Source: VAZQ01 sp036557665 (GTDB taxonomy: Bacteria > Pseudomonadota > Alphaproteobacteria > Rhizobiales > Xanthobacteraceae). From it: 64,000 nt of DNA. The stretch's first letter is position 1; each line of letters starts with the position of its first letter. The stretch lies in NCBI GenBank assembly GCA_036557665.1, contig DATBHG010000018.1, forward strand, positions 48,781 through 112,780, given 5' to 3'. The position numbers were made by a program, and so were the translations under genes. The notes beneath the pieces were generated by a model. It made no database searches and had not been told where the DNA came from. It worked only from the letters and a program-made list of their open reading frames with translations. Of the stretch, positions 33,104-41,804 are shown one piece after another.

Positions 33104-34339
33104 ATGACCATCGATCAAGCGGCCGGCGAGGCTGTTGGATCGGCTGCCGTTAATGAGCAGCGAACTGTGACCCTGTTGGGCGCTACGGGCTCGATCGGGG
33201 CCAGTACCCTCGATCTCATCAAACGGGCCGGTCCTCGTTACAAGGTCGTGGCTGTGTGCGCGAACAGAAACGTTGCTGGGCTTGCCGAACTGGCGCGCGA
33301 TTTCGATGCTGAGTTCGCCGCTATCGGGGATCCGACCGGCTTTGCTGAGTTGAGGGCCGCGTTGTCCGGAACCGGCATAGAGGTTGGTGCCGGCGAGAAT
33401 GCGCTCGTCGAAGCTGCTCAACGACCGGCCGAATGGGTCCTCGCAGCCATTACGGGTGCAGCTGGGTTGAAACCGACTCTCGCTGCTGCCGACCGGGGTG
33501 CAATTGTTGCCTTGGCCAATAAGGAGACTCTGGTCTGCGCGGGCGACTTGTTCATGCGCCGCGCCGCCGCATCCGGTGCCACAGTTCTTCCGGTGGATTC
33601 AGAGCACAACGCCCTCTTCCAGGCAATGTGCGGAAGCCGTCGGGAAGACGTGCGCCGCATTATCTTGACCGCCTCCGGTGGACCGTTTCGCACCGCTGAC
33701 CTCAAGACTATCGAGACCGCGACGGTCGGGCAGGCGCTCAAGCATCCGAACTGGTCGATGGGGCCCAAGGTGACGATTGATTCGGCCACCATGATGAACA
33801 AGGGGCTCGAGCTGATCGAGGCTCACCATCTGTTCGGTCTCAACTCTCGGCAGATCGACATCCTCGTTCACCCGCAATCGATCGTGCACAGTCTGGTCGA
33901 ATACTGCGACGGCTCGGTTATTGCGCAGCTCGGGAACCCGGACATGCGGATTCCCATCTCATACTGTCTGGGATGGCCCCGTGGCCGCCTGGTCACTCCA
34001 GCATCCCGGCTTGATCTGGCACGGCTGGTTGCCCTGACCTTTGAAGAACCCGACCCCATCCGGTTTCCGGCGCTGTCGCTTGCCCGCAACGCGCTCGAGG
34101 AGGCTGGGGCGGCCCCGACCGTGCTCAATGCGGTCAATGAGGTTGCCGTAGGCGAATTTCTGGCCGGATCCCTGAGCTTTCCGGGGATAATAGGCCTTGT
34201 CGAGCGGGTACTTGATGCAGCCCTTCGGCAAGCCTGGGTCAGAGCGCCGCAAGACATTGAAGAGGCACTATTTATTGACCATAATACCAGATTGATGGCG
34301 CGCGATATATTGCCAGAAATTGCCGCAAAGGCATCCTAG
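33104..34339 (+). CDS. dxr: 1-deoxy-D-xylulose 5-phosphate reductoisomerase
   Basis: 411 residues. Second enzyme of the MEP pathway: NADPH-dependent conversion of DXP to 2-C-methyl-erythritol 4-phosphate. The NADPH fold is TLLGATGSIGASTLDL; LANKETLVCAG, PVDSEHNALFQ, ILTASGGPF, MGPKVTIDSATMMNKGLELIEAHHLF and VHPQSIVHSLVEY form the metal and substrate site. A four-base gap after cdsA suggests translational coupling. Confidence 0.96.
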   Translation: MTIDQAAGEAVGSAAVNEQRTVTLLGATGSIGASTLDLIKRAGPRYKVVAVCANRNVAGLAELARDFDAEFAAIGDPTGFAELRAALSGTGIEVGAGENALVEAAQRPAEWVLAAITGAAGLKPTLAAADRGAIVALANKETLVCAGDLFMRRAAASGATVLPVDSEHNALFQAMCGSRREDVRRIILTASGGPFRTADLKTIETATVGQALKHPNWSMGPKVTIDSATMMNKGLELIEAHHLFGLNSRQIDILVHPQSIVHSLVEYCDGSVIAQLGNPDMRIPISYCLGWPRGRLVTPASRLDLARLVALTFEEPDPIRFPALSLARNALEEAGAAPTVLNAVNEVAVGEFLAGSLSFPGIIGLVERVLDAALRQAWVRAPQDIEEALFIDHNTRLMARDILPEIAAKAS

Positions 34340-34392
34340 AAAGTCCGGTCCGGGGAACTTCCGATGGGGCTGGCCGGGGGAAAACTAAGCCA

Positions 34393-35556
34393 ATGAGTTT
34401 TGAATTTCTGTCCGGGATCAACATGCTGGGCTCAAGCGTGTTGGGCATTGTTATTCCCTTCTTGTTCGTGCTCACGCCCGTGGTCTTTTTCCATGAGCTT
34501 GGTCATTTCCTTGTCGCGCGCCGGTGCGGCGTCAAAATCCTGGTTTTTTCCATTGGTTTCGGCCCGGAACTGTTCGGCTTTAACGATCGCCATGGCACCC
34601 GCTGGAAAATCGCCGCCATTCCGTTGGGCGGGTACGTAAAATTCTTCGGGGATGAGAATGCCGCAAGCGCGCCTGATTTGGCCGCCATCGCGAGGATGAC
34701 GGAGGAGCAGCGTCGCGAGAGCTTCATCGACCAGTCAGTAGGGCGTAGAGCCGCCATCGTCTGCGCTGGACCCTTGGCCAATTTCCTGCTCGCAATTGCG
34801 ATCTTCGCAAGTCTTTTCGCGATTTTTGGCAAGCCGAGCACCTCTCCTCGGGTGGATTCAGTTCAGCCCGGAAGCGCAGCCGAGGCTGCAGGCTTCAGGC
34901 CTGGCGACCTGGTCCTGAGCATCAACGGAAGTCCAATCGACAGCTTTTCCGATATGCAGCAGATCGTCAGCACGAGTGCTGGTGAAACTCTGCTGTTCGA
35001 GGTCCAGCGGGGCGACTCGCGGATCGAGCTCAAAGCAGTGCCGGCCTTGAAGGAAGTCAAGGACAGGTTCGGCAACGCCCACCGTCAGGGCATCCTGGGT
35101 ATTACCCGATCACCGTCGCCGGAGGACACAAACTTCCAACCTGTTGGACCTTTGAAAGCTCTCGAGCTTGGCGTTCAGAGAACGTGGTTCGTAGTAGAAC
35201 GTACGCTTTCCTACATTGGCGGAGTTATCTCGGGGCGCGAAGGTGCGGATCAACTCGGAGGGCCTATCCGGATCGCGCAGGTCTCAGGTCAGGTGGCAAC
35301 AGAGGGAATGCCATCGCTGATCAGCCTCGCCGCGGTGCTCTCCGTTTCAATCGGTCTGCTCAATCTGTTTCCCGTGCCATTGCTCGATGGTGGGCATCTC
35401 TTGTTTTATGGAATCGAGGCAGTCAGAGGAAAACCGTTATCCGAGCGGGCGCAGGAAGTCGGCTTTCGAATAGGACTGGCGATTGTGCTGATGTTGATGA
35501 TCTTTGCGACCTATAACGACATTCTGCACATCGCTGCTCAATGGACGGCATCATAG
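34393..35556 (+). CDS. rseP: Site-2 metalloprotease RseP (M50)
   Basis: 387 residues. Intramembrane zinc protease with HELGH at residues 34-38 in FFHELGHFLVARRCGV, a GYVKFFGDE segment, one PDZ domain (VDSVQPGSAAEAAGFRPGDLVLSINGSPI) and the second active-site motif NLFPVPLLDGGHLL. RseP cleaves anti-sigma factors and signal-peptide remnants in the inner membrane. Most enterobacterial RsePs have two PDZ domains; only one is evident here, as is usual in alphaproteobacteria. Next to bamA, in keeping with envelope stress control. Confidence 0.95.
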   Translation: MSFEFLSGINMLGSSVLGIVIPFLFVLTPVVFFHELGHFLVARRCGVKILVFSIGFGPELFGFNDRHGTRWKIAAIPLGGYVKFFGDENAASAPDLAAIARMTEEQRRESFIDQSVGRRAAIVCAGPLANFLLAIAIFASLFAIFGKPSTSPRVDSVQPGSAAEAAGFRPGDLVLSINGSPIDSFSDMQQIVSTSAGETLLFEVQRGDSRIELKAVPALKEVKDRFGNAHRQGILGITRSPSPEDTNFQPVGPLKALELGVQRTWFVVERTLSYIGGVISGREGADQLGGPIRIAQVSGQVATEGMPSLISLAAVLSVSIGLLNLFPVPLLDGGHLLFYGIEAVRGKPLSERAQEVGFRIGLAIVLMLMIFATYNDILHIAAQWTAS

Positions 35557-35693
35557 CCCATCATCGACACCGGAGCGCGTACGCGAGGAATTAGGGAAAA
35601 CGAGACTCTATCACTTGGTCTGGGGGACGACCTTTCTCGTGAGCATCTCTGTTCATGGGATGCTCAAAGGGGACGATAAAGGCGCGTGGGGGA

Positions 35694-38207
35694 ATGAAGC
35701 TCGGTTTACGGATTATTCGGGGACTAGGCGCCGCTTGTCTTGTCCTCGGGGGGATTTTGTTCGGCATTGCCGTGGTCTCTGTTGCGCCACGCGATGCCCA
35801 TGCGCAAGTATTGACTGTTAACTCGATCATCGTTCAGGGCAATCAACGGGTCGAGTCGGACACGATTCGCTCGTATTTCCGGCCGGGACCGAACGGCCGA
35901 CTGGATGCCTTCCAGATCGATGAAGGCGTGAAGGCACTGTACGCCACAGGTCTCTTCCAGGATGTCCGGCCGAGCATTCAGGGCGGAAGGCTGATCATTA
36001 CGGTTGTCGAGAATCCGGTAATCAATCGGATTGCGTTTGAAGGCAACAAGAAGGTCAAGGACGAGCAGCTCAGAAGCGAAATTCAGTCAAAGGAACGGGG
36101 GACTCTTTCGCGTCCGGTCGTTCAGGCGGATGTCGCCCGGCTTGTGGAAATCTATCACCGGAGTGGCCGGTTTGACGTTCGCATCGAGCCGAAGATCATC
36201 GAGCTGCCCAATAATCGCGTGGATCTCGTCTTCGAGATCAATGAGGGCGCCAAAACGGGTGTCAAGCTCATCCAGTTCATCGGCAATCGGGCATATTCAG
36301 GCTACCGCCTGAAAGATGTGATCAAGACGACGGAAACCGGCCTGCTGGCATTCCTGCAGACCGGAAATATTTACGATCCGGACCGAATCGAGGCTGACCG
36401 GGAGCTGCTGCGCCGATTCTACCTCAAACATGGCTTCATAGACGTGCGCGTCGTTTCTGCGATCGGCGAATATGATCCGGCCAGACGCGGCTTCGTGATC
36501 ACCTTCACGATCGAGGAGGGGGAGCAATATCGGATCGGCAGCGTCGACGTCCAATCGACCATCAAGCTGCTGAACCCCTGGCTGCTGCGCCCCAAGCTCC
36601 GCACCTTCCCTGGCGACGTCTACAATGCCGAGGCAGTTGAAAAGACCGTCGAGGATATGACGATCGAGGCAGCCAAGCAGGGCTTCGCATTTGCCACCGT
36701 TCGGCCCCGCGCGGCACGTGATAATCCGACAAGAAGGGTAAGCCTCGTCTACATGGTCGAGGAGGGACAACGAGTTTACATCGAGCGCATCAACGTCCGA
36801 GGTAATAGTCGCACCCGCGAGTACGTTATCAGGCGAGAATTCGATATCGCCGAAGGCGACGCCTACAATCGCGCGCTCGTCAATCGAGCCGAGCGCCGTC
36901 TGAAGAACCTGGGCTATTTCAAATCGGTCAAGATCACTCCGGAGCCGGGATCGGCGCCTGACCGTATCATCCTGAACGTGGACCTGGAGGAACAATCCAC
37001 CGGCGAGTTCCAGGTGTCGGGCGGCTATTCGACTGCTGACGGGTTCCTAGCGGAGGTCAGCGTCTCTGAAAGGAATCTGTTGGGACGGGGCCTATTTGCC
37101 AAGACAGCGGTGCAATATGGGCAGTATTCGCGCGGCTTCCAGGTGTCGTTCGTCGAGCCATATTTTCTCGGCTATCGTGTGGCACTCGGACTTGATCTCT
37201 TTGGCAAGCTGCAAAGCCCGACGAGCTATATCTCCTACTCGACAACTACCATCGGAGGGGCCGTGCGGCTCGGATTTGCCCTCCGGGAAGACCTCGCGCT
37301 GCAGGTCCGCTATTCACTCTCTCGTCAGGAAGTGTCCCTGCCGGAAGTCCTGAATGACTGCATACTGTCGCCGAACGCGCCGATCAATGGAGGCCCAGGA
37401 GTAAGTCCGTTCGATTTCTGTTTTTTGAACGGAGAAGCCTCGCTGGCAGTGCGACGAGAGCTGGCAAACGGAGCGGTCCTGACCTCATCGCTGGGCTACT
37501 CACTCAGCTATAACACGCTCGACAACAATAAAACTCCAACCCAGGGTGTGCTTGCAGAGTTGCGGCAGGATTTTGCCGGGCTCGGTGGAAATGTTCGGTT
37601 CGTCCGCACGTCGGGGGATGTGTACTCTTACCATGAAATCGTAAGCGATCTTATCGGCACATTGCACTTGCAGGGTGGACACATCACTGGCTGGGGCTGT
37701 GGGCAGAACAATTCCGCGTCCATATTGGACACGCCGCCGGAATGCCTGCGCATGCTCGACCACTTCCAGATGGGCCCCAATCTCGTCCGCGGATTTGCGC
37801 CTGCGGGTATCGGCCCGCGCGATCTGTCAAGGTACGGCCTGACGGGGACAGGAGACTCCCTGGGCGGCACCATGTATTGGGGTGCGAGTTTTGAAATGCA
37901 GACGCCTCTCTATTTCCTGCCGAAGGATGCCGGGATCAAGGTCGCCGCCTATGCCGATGCAGGGTCGTTGTGGAACTATGTCGGCCCGACCAGTTGGGCC
38001 GCCACCGGCGAAACACTGTCCGGCTCCATCTGCGCCGCGCCCCCGTGCCCGCTCGACAACGCCATGCATATCCGGTCGGCGGTCGGCGTGGGTGTCATAT
38101 GGGACTCGCCATTCGGGCCGTTGCGGTTCGACTACGCAGTTCCGCTCACACAGGAGCCCTACGATCGCACCCAGCGCTTCCGATTTGGCGGCGGAACCAA
38201 GTTCTAG
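35694..38207 (+). CDS. bamA: Outer membrane protein assembly factor BamA
   Basis: About 837 residues. Signal peptide (AACLVLGGILFGIAVVSVAP, cleavage after AHA), then tandem POTRA domains (for example IIVQGNQRVESDTIRSYF, VVENPVINRIAFEGNKKVKD, INVRGNSRTREYVIRREFDIAEGDAYN) and a 16-strand C-terminal barrel. The VRGFAPAGIGPRD element matches the VRGF/Y loop motif and the C-terminus ends in Phe (GGGTKF), the usual barrel signal. BamA inserts outer-membrane proteins. ATG 35694 follows GTGGGGGA; ATG 35655 is possible but adds residues before the signal peptide. Confidence 0.95.
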   Translation: MKLGLRIIRGLGAACLVLGGILFGIAVVSVAPRDAHAQVLTVNSIIVQGNQRVESDTIRSYFRPGPNGRLDAFQIDEGVKALYATGLFQDVRPSIQGGRLIITVVENPVINRIAFEGNKKVKDEQLRSEIQSKERGTLSRPVVQADVARLVEIYHRSGRFDVRIEPKIIELPNNRVDLVFEINEGAKTGVKLIQFIGNRAYSGYRLKDVIKTTETGLLAFLQTGNIYDPDRIEADRELLRRFYLKHGFIDVRVVSAIGEYDPARRGFVITFTIEEGEQYRIGSVDVQSTIKLLNPWLLRPKLRTFPGDVYNAEAVEKTVEDMTIEAAKQGFAFATVRPRAARDNPTRRVSLVYMVEEGQRVYIERINVRGNSRTREYVIRREFDIAEGDAYNRALVNRAERRLKNLGYFKSVKITPEPGSAPDRIILNVDLEEQSTGEFQVSGGYSTADGFLAEVSVSERNLLGRGLFAKTAVQYGQYSRGFQVSFVEPYFLGYRVALGLDLFGKLQSPTSYISYSTTTIGGAVRLGFALREDLALQVRYSLSRQEVSLPEVLNDCILSPNAPINGGPGVSPFDFCFLNGEASLAVRRELANGAVLTSSLGYSLSYNTLDNNKTPTQGVLAELRQDFAGLGGNVRFVRTSGDVYSYHEIVSDLIGTLHLQGGHITGWGCGQNNSASILDTPPECLRMLDHFQMGPNLVRGFAPAGIGPRDLSRYGLTGTGDSLGGTMYWGASFEMQTPLYFLPKDAGIKVAAYADAGSLWNYVGPTSWAATGETLSGSICAAPPCPLDNAMHIRSAVGVGVIWDSPFGPLRFDYAVPLTQEPYDRTQRFRFGGGTKF

Positions 38208-38411
38208 CTCGCGGCTGTATGTCTGGTCGGCTTATGGGGGGACCCCGAAACCAGCAATCTGGACGGTTCGGCAAATGCGGGATAAGGATTCTCGTTCGCG
38301 GCAATCGCGATGCCGGCCAGAGCGGGGGAGGGTGTTAGCCCGCAAAAGCAACGAGGCAAAAATCCCTTCTTCGGATTCGCGATGCTCCCACGCAGACCTA
38401 AATAGCTCGCC

Positions 38412-38879
38412 GTGACGATGGACACGCTGCCGACGACACTCGGGGCTGCGGATATCAGCGCGATCCTCGATGCGTTACCACACCGGTATCCGTTCCTGGT
38501 GATTGACCGCATCATCAACATATGTGCGGACGAATCCGCTGTTGGGATCAAGAACGTCACTTTCAACGAGCCGCAGTTCGTGGGGCATTTTCCCGGCAAT
38601 CCAGTTTACCCGGGCGTCCTGTTGATCGAAGGCATGGCGCAAACCGCGGGAGCCATCTGCGTCATGTCGCGGATGAGATCCAGCAGCGATCGCCCCACGC
38701 AGGTTTACTTTCTAACTATAGACAAGGCGAAGTTTCGAAAGCCGGTCGCGCCAGGGGATACTGTTGAATATCACGTTCAGAAACTCGCTCGCAAAAGGAA
38801 CATATGGTGGTTTCGCGGAGAGGCCAAGGTAGCGGGCGTCCTGGTAGCCGAGGCGGAAGTCGGCGCAATGCTTGCATGA
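38412..38879 (+). CDS. fabZ: 3-hydroxyacyl-[acyl-carrier-protein] dehydratase FabZ
   Basis: 155 residues from GTG 38412, or 153 from ATG 38418. Hot-dog-fold dehydratase of fatty acid elongation. LDALPHRYPFLVIDRI includes the catalytic histidine; NVTFNEPQFVGHFPGNPVYPGVLLIEGMAQTAG carries the catalytic Glu. It stands ahead of lpxA, whose substrate (R)-3-hydroxyacyl-ACP is shared with FabZ. Unusually, lpxD is not found between bamA and this gene. Confidence 0.95.
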   Translation: MTMDTLPTTLGAADISAILDALPHRYPFLVIDRIINICADESAVGIKNVTFNEPQFVGHFPGNPVYPGVLLIEGMAQTAGAICVMSRMRSSSDRPTQVYFLTIDKAKFRKPVAPGDTVEYHVQKLARKRNIWWFRGEAKVAGVLVAEAEVGAMLA

Positions 38880-38887
38880 GGTGTCGA

Positions 38888-39697
38888 ATGTCCGCGATCG
38901 ATCCGAGCGCCCGTATAGAGCCGGGCGCGGTGGTCGGACGGGATGTGCGCATTGGCCCTTATTGCGTGATCGGTCCGAACGTCGTCATCGGAGACGGCTC
39001 CAAGCTTGTAAGCCACGTCCATATCGGCGGGCATACCGCAATAGGACCGCGTGTCTCGATCCAGCCGTTTGTATCGCTAGGAAGCCCGCCCCAGTCGGTG
39101 AAGTATCGCGGCGGACCCACCCGGCTCGTCGTTGGCGCCGATTGCGATATCCGCGAGAGTGTCACAATGAATACCGGGACCGAAGACGATCGAGGTGTAA
39201 CCGAAGTAGGAGACCGCTGTCTTTTCATGGTCGGGTCGCATATCGGGCATGACTGTAAGGTTGGAAACGATGTCACTTTCGCAAACAATGTCGTCCTGGG
39301 CGGCCACGTCACGGTCGGCGATTTCGTCGTTTTTGGAGGGCAGGCGGCGGTACGGCAATTCGTGCGGATTGGCGAAGGCGCCATGGTTGTGGGTATGAGC
39401 GGGGTGCGCGCTGATGTAATCCCGTTCGGGCTGGTGCAGGGGTCGCTCGCCGACCTCATCGGCCTTAATGTGGTCGGGATGCGACGTCGCGGCTGGTCGA
39501 AAATGCAGATCCACCGGTTGCGCGCGGCCTTTGAGGCGATGTTTTTCGGTCGCGGTACCTTTCGCGACCGCGTGGAAGACGTCGCAGCGCGAGACGGCCA
39601 TGATCCGCTCATCGCTTCGGTAGTCTCATTCATTCGCGCAGGATCGCGACCGCTGACAATGGCGATACGCCGTGGTGAGGTAGAGAAGCAAGCTTGA
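38888..39697 (+). CDS. lpxA: UDP-N-acetylglucosamine acyltransferase
   Basis: 269 residues. Trimeric left-handed beta-helix enzyme for the first step of lipid A synthesis. Hexapeptide repeats run from IDPSARIEPGAVVGRDVRIGPYCVIG to VRIGEGAMVVGMSGV, with SPPQSVKYRG, SVTMNTGTEDDRGVTEVGD and FMVGSHIGHDCKVGNDVTFANNV. GLNVVGMRRRGWS leads to the C-terminal helices. ATG 38888 gives MSAIDPSA; ATG 38876 would overlap the fabZ stop as ATGA and add four residues. Coupled to lpxI. Confidence 0.95.
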   Translation: MSAIDPSARIEPGAVVGRDVRIGPYCVIGPNVVIGDGSKLVSHVHIGGHTAIGPRVSIQPFVSLGSPPQSVKYRGGPTRLVVGADCDIRESVTMNTGTEDDRGVTEVGDRCLFMVGSHIGHDCKVGNDVTFANNVVLGGHVTVGDFVVFGGQAAVRQFVRIGEGAMVVGMSGVRADVIPFGLVQGSLADLIGLNVVGMRRRGWSKMQIHRLRAAFEAMFFGRGTFRDRVEDVAARDGHDPLIASVVSFIRAGSRPLTMAIRRGEVEKQA

Positions 39698-40572
39698 GCA
39701 AGGATGCTGAGCGTTTGTCACACGACGGCCCGCTTGCGGTCATCTGTGGCGGCGGTAATTTGCCTCTTGCGATTGCTGATGCGGCATCGAGAGGTGGGCG
39801 CAATGTGGTTTTGTTTCCGATTCGAGGATGGGCCGATCCCGTCCCCATAGCTCGCTATCGCCAGCACTGGGTGTCATTCGGTAATTTTGGTTCGTTTTGT
39901 CGGGTTGCTCGCGGAGAGGGCTGCCGCGACGTCGTGTTTATTGGTTCGCTGAGGCGGCCGGGCCTCTTGCAGCTTCGGCCAGATTTGAGGACGCTGCTGC
40001 TATTCCCGAAGATCCTGCAAATGTTTCGGGGTGGGGATGATCATTTGTTGCGAGCCGTTGCCTCGATATTCGAGGAGCACGGGTTCAGGGTGCTCGGGGC
40101 GCATGAGGTTGCGCCGGAAATCCTGATGCGGGAAGGACCGATCGGGAGCCTGCGACCCAATAGCTCCCAGCAGGCCGACATCGAAAAAGGACTGGCGCTG
40201 CTTGACGCAATCAGTCCATTCGATGTCGGTCAGGCGGTAGTGGTTGAGAGCGGGCGGGTTCTCGCTATGGAGGCAGCCGAAGGCACCGATGCGATGCTCT
40301 CGCGGGTCGACAAACTGCGTCAAAACGGACACATAGAACGCGCTACCGCTCCCGGCGTCTTGGTGAAAGCGGTCAAGCGAACTCAGAGCCGCAGACTCGA
40401 TCTGCCCTCGATCGGACCGCAAACGATTGAGCGAGTCGCGCGTGCGAAATTAGGAGGTATTGCAGCTACCGCCGGAAGTGCAATCGTCGCTCAGCCAGAA
40501 CGGACCGGAATCGCTGCGGACCGCGAAAAGGTGTTCGTGATTGGTGTGAGAGTAAGCTCGGGCGAGCAATGA
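39694..40572 (+). CDS. lpxI: UDP-2,3-diacylglucosamine pyrophosphatase LpxI
   Basis: 292 residues, the LpxI (former DUF1009) family that replaces LpxH in alphaproteobacteria. It hydrolyses UDP-2,3-diacylglucosamine to lipid X. Recognisable parts: VICGGGNLPLAIADAA, DVVFIGSLRRPG, GGDDHLLRAVASIFEEHGFRVLGAHEV and EGTDAMLSRVDKL. The start is TTG 39694, overlapping the lpxA stop by four bases (TTGA). The gene is in the canonical lpxA-lpxI-lpxB order. Confidence 0.94.
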   Translation: MSKDAERLSHDGPLAVICGGGNLPLAIADAASRGGRNVVLFPIRGWADPVPIARYRQHWVSFGNFGSFCRVARGEGCRDVVFIGSLRRPGLLQLRPDLRTLLLFPKILQMFRGGDDHLLRAVASIFEEHGFRVLGAHEVAPEILMREGPIGSLRPNSSQQADIEKGLALLDAISPFDVGQAVVVESGRVLAMEAAEGTDAMLSRVDKLRQNGHIERATAPGVLVKAVKRTQSRRLDLPSIGPQTIERVARAKLGGIAATAGSAIVAQPERTGIAADREKVFVIGVRVSSGEQ

Positions 40573-41801
40573 GGCAGCACGCCAACACCGATCCGCCATC
40601 AGAGCGGCTTGAGCTGTTCCTTGTGGCGGCAGAGGAATCAGGGGATCAACTCGGCGCCGCTCTCATGCGGGCGCTGCGGAAATGCGCCAAGCAGCCGGTG
40701 GATTTCAGCGGCGTAGGCGGCCGCGAAATGAGCAGGGAAGGTATCGCAAGCCTTTACCCGATCGACGACCTGCCGCTGATAGGGTTCACCGCAATCCCTC
40801 GTCGGCTCCCGAGGATCCTGAGGCTGATGCGTTTTACGGCAAGAGCGATTGTTGCGAGACCGCCGCAAGGGCTGATTATCATAGACAGTCCGGGTTTCAC
40901 GCGGGGAATAGCCAGGCGAGTACGCCTCGCTGATCCGAACATTCCCATCGTGGAATATGTCTCGCCTTCGGTCTGGGCATGGCGACCAGGTCGAGCAAGG
41001 GTCTTGCGTGGATATATAGATCATATTCTTGCGCTTCTGCCGTTCGAGCCAGAGGTGCATCGTAGACTCGGAGGCCCCGCTTGCAGCTACGTCGGCCATC
41101 CCTTGACAGAAGCGGTAGCGCACCTGCGCCCCAATTCGGCAGAGGCTTCCCGCCGAGCAGCGTCCCCTCCGGTTCTTCTCATGCTGCCTGGCAGCAGGAT
41201 GGGCGAGATCAGACGACTTTTCCACGTGTTTGCGCTAGCAGTTTTGAACGTGAGGGATCGGATTGGCGAGATTGAGATCGTCATTCCGACCCTGCCGCAT
41301 CTCGCGGATGAGATTCGATCTGCTAGTCAAAGGTGCAACATTGCACCAAGGATTATTGTGGATCCCGCCGAGAAGCAGGCGGCGTTCCGCATCGCTCGGG
41401 CGGCACTCGCAAAGTCAGGAACCGTCACGCTGGAGTTGGCGTTGGCTGGCGTTCCGATGGTGACCGCATACAAGGTCTCGCAACTGGAATACCTCGTCGG
41501 CAAAGTGTTGTTGCGGCGGTTATCGTCCATCATTCTGACTAACATTCTCCTGTCCGAAAACGTAGTTCCGGAGCTGATACAGCATCAGTGCACACCGGAT
41601 AAGCTGGCGGATATGCTTGTTCCATTATTCCGGGACACGTCGCAAAGGCGCGGTCAAATCGAAGCATTTTCTCGGCTCGACAAGATCCTGGAGATTCCCT
41701 GCGGCGCCAGTCCTGCAATGCGGGCCGCTAAAGTCGTACTGGATGTGCTCGCGCAGCGGGCTCAGAAAGTGCGGCAACACCGAGCTCAAGAAAATCGCTG
41801 A
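40569..41801 (+). CDS. lpxB: Lipid-A-disaccharide synthase
   Basis: 410 residues, GT19 glycosyltransferase that joins lipid X and UDP-diacylglucosamine. Motifs: LFLVAAEESGDQLGAALM, DFSGVGGREMSREG, PLIGFTAI, IIDSPGFTRGIARRV, EYVSPSVWAWRPGRA, LPFEP, YVGHPLTEA and LPGSRMGEIRR. Its ATG overlaps the lpxI stop (ATGA). Last gene of the plus-strand envelope cluster; convergent with gltA, with only four bases between stops. Confidence 0.95.
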   Translation: MRQHANTDPPSERLELFLVAAEESGDQLGAALMRALRKCAKQPVDFSGVGGREMSREGIASLYPIDDLPLIGFTAIPRRLPRILRLMRFTARAIVARPPQGLIIIDSPGFTRGIARRVRLADPNIPIVEYVSPSVWAWRPGRARVLRGYIDHILALLPFEPEVHRRLGGPACSYVGHPLTEAVAHLRPNSAEASRRAASPPVLLMLPGSRMGEIRRLFHVFALAVLNVRDRIGEIEIVIPTLPHLADEIRSASQRCNIAPRIIVDPAEKQAAFRIARAALAKSGTVTLELALAGVPMVTAYKVSQLEYLVGKVLLRRLSSIILTNILLSENVVPELIQHQCTPDKLADMLVPLFRDTSQRRGQIEAFSRLDKILEIPCGASPAMRAAKVVLDVLAQRAQKVRQHRAQENR

Positions 41802-41804
41802 AGC

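Noticed and set aside
38310..38405. 31-codon plus-strand frame in the bamA-fabZ gap ending KNPFFGFAMLPRRPK
   Set aside because: No ribosome site, no resemblance to LpxD or any known family; chance frame more likely.
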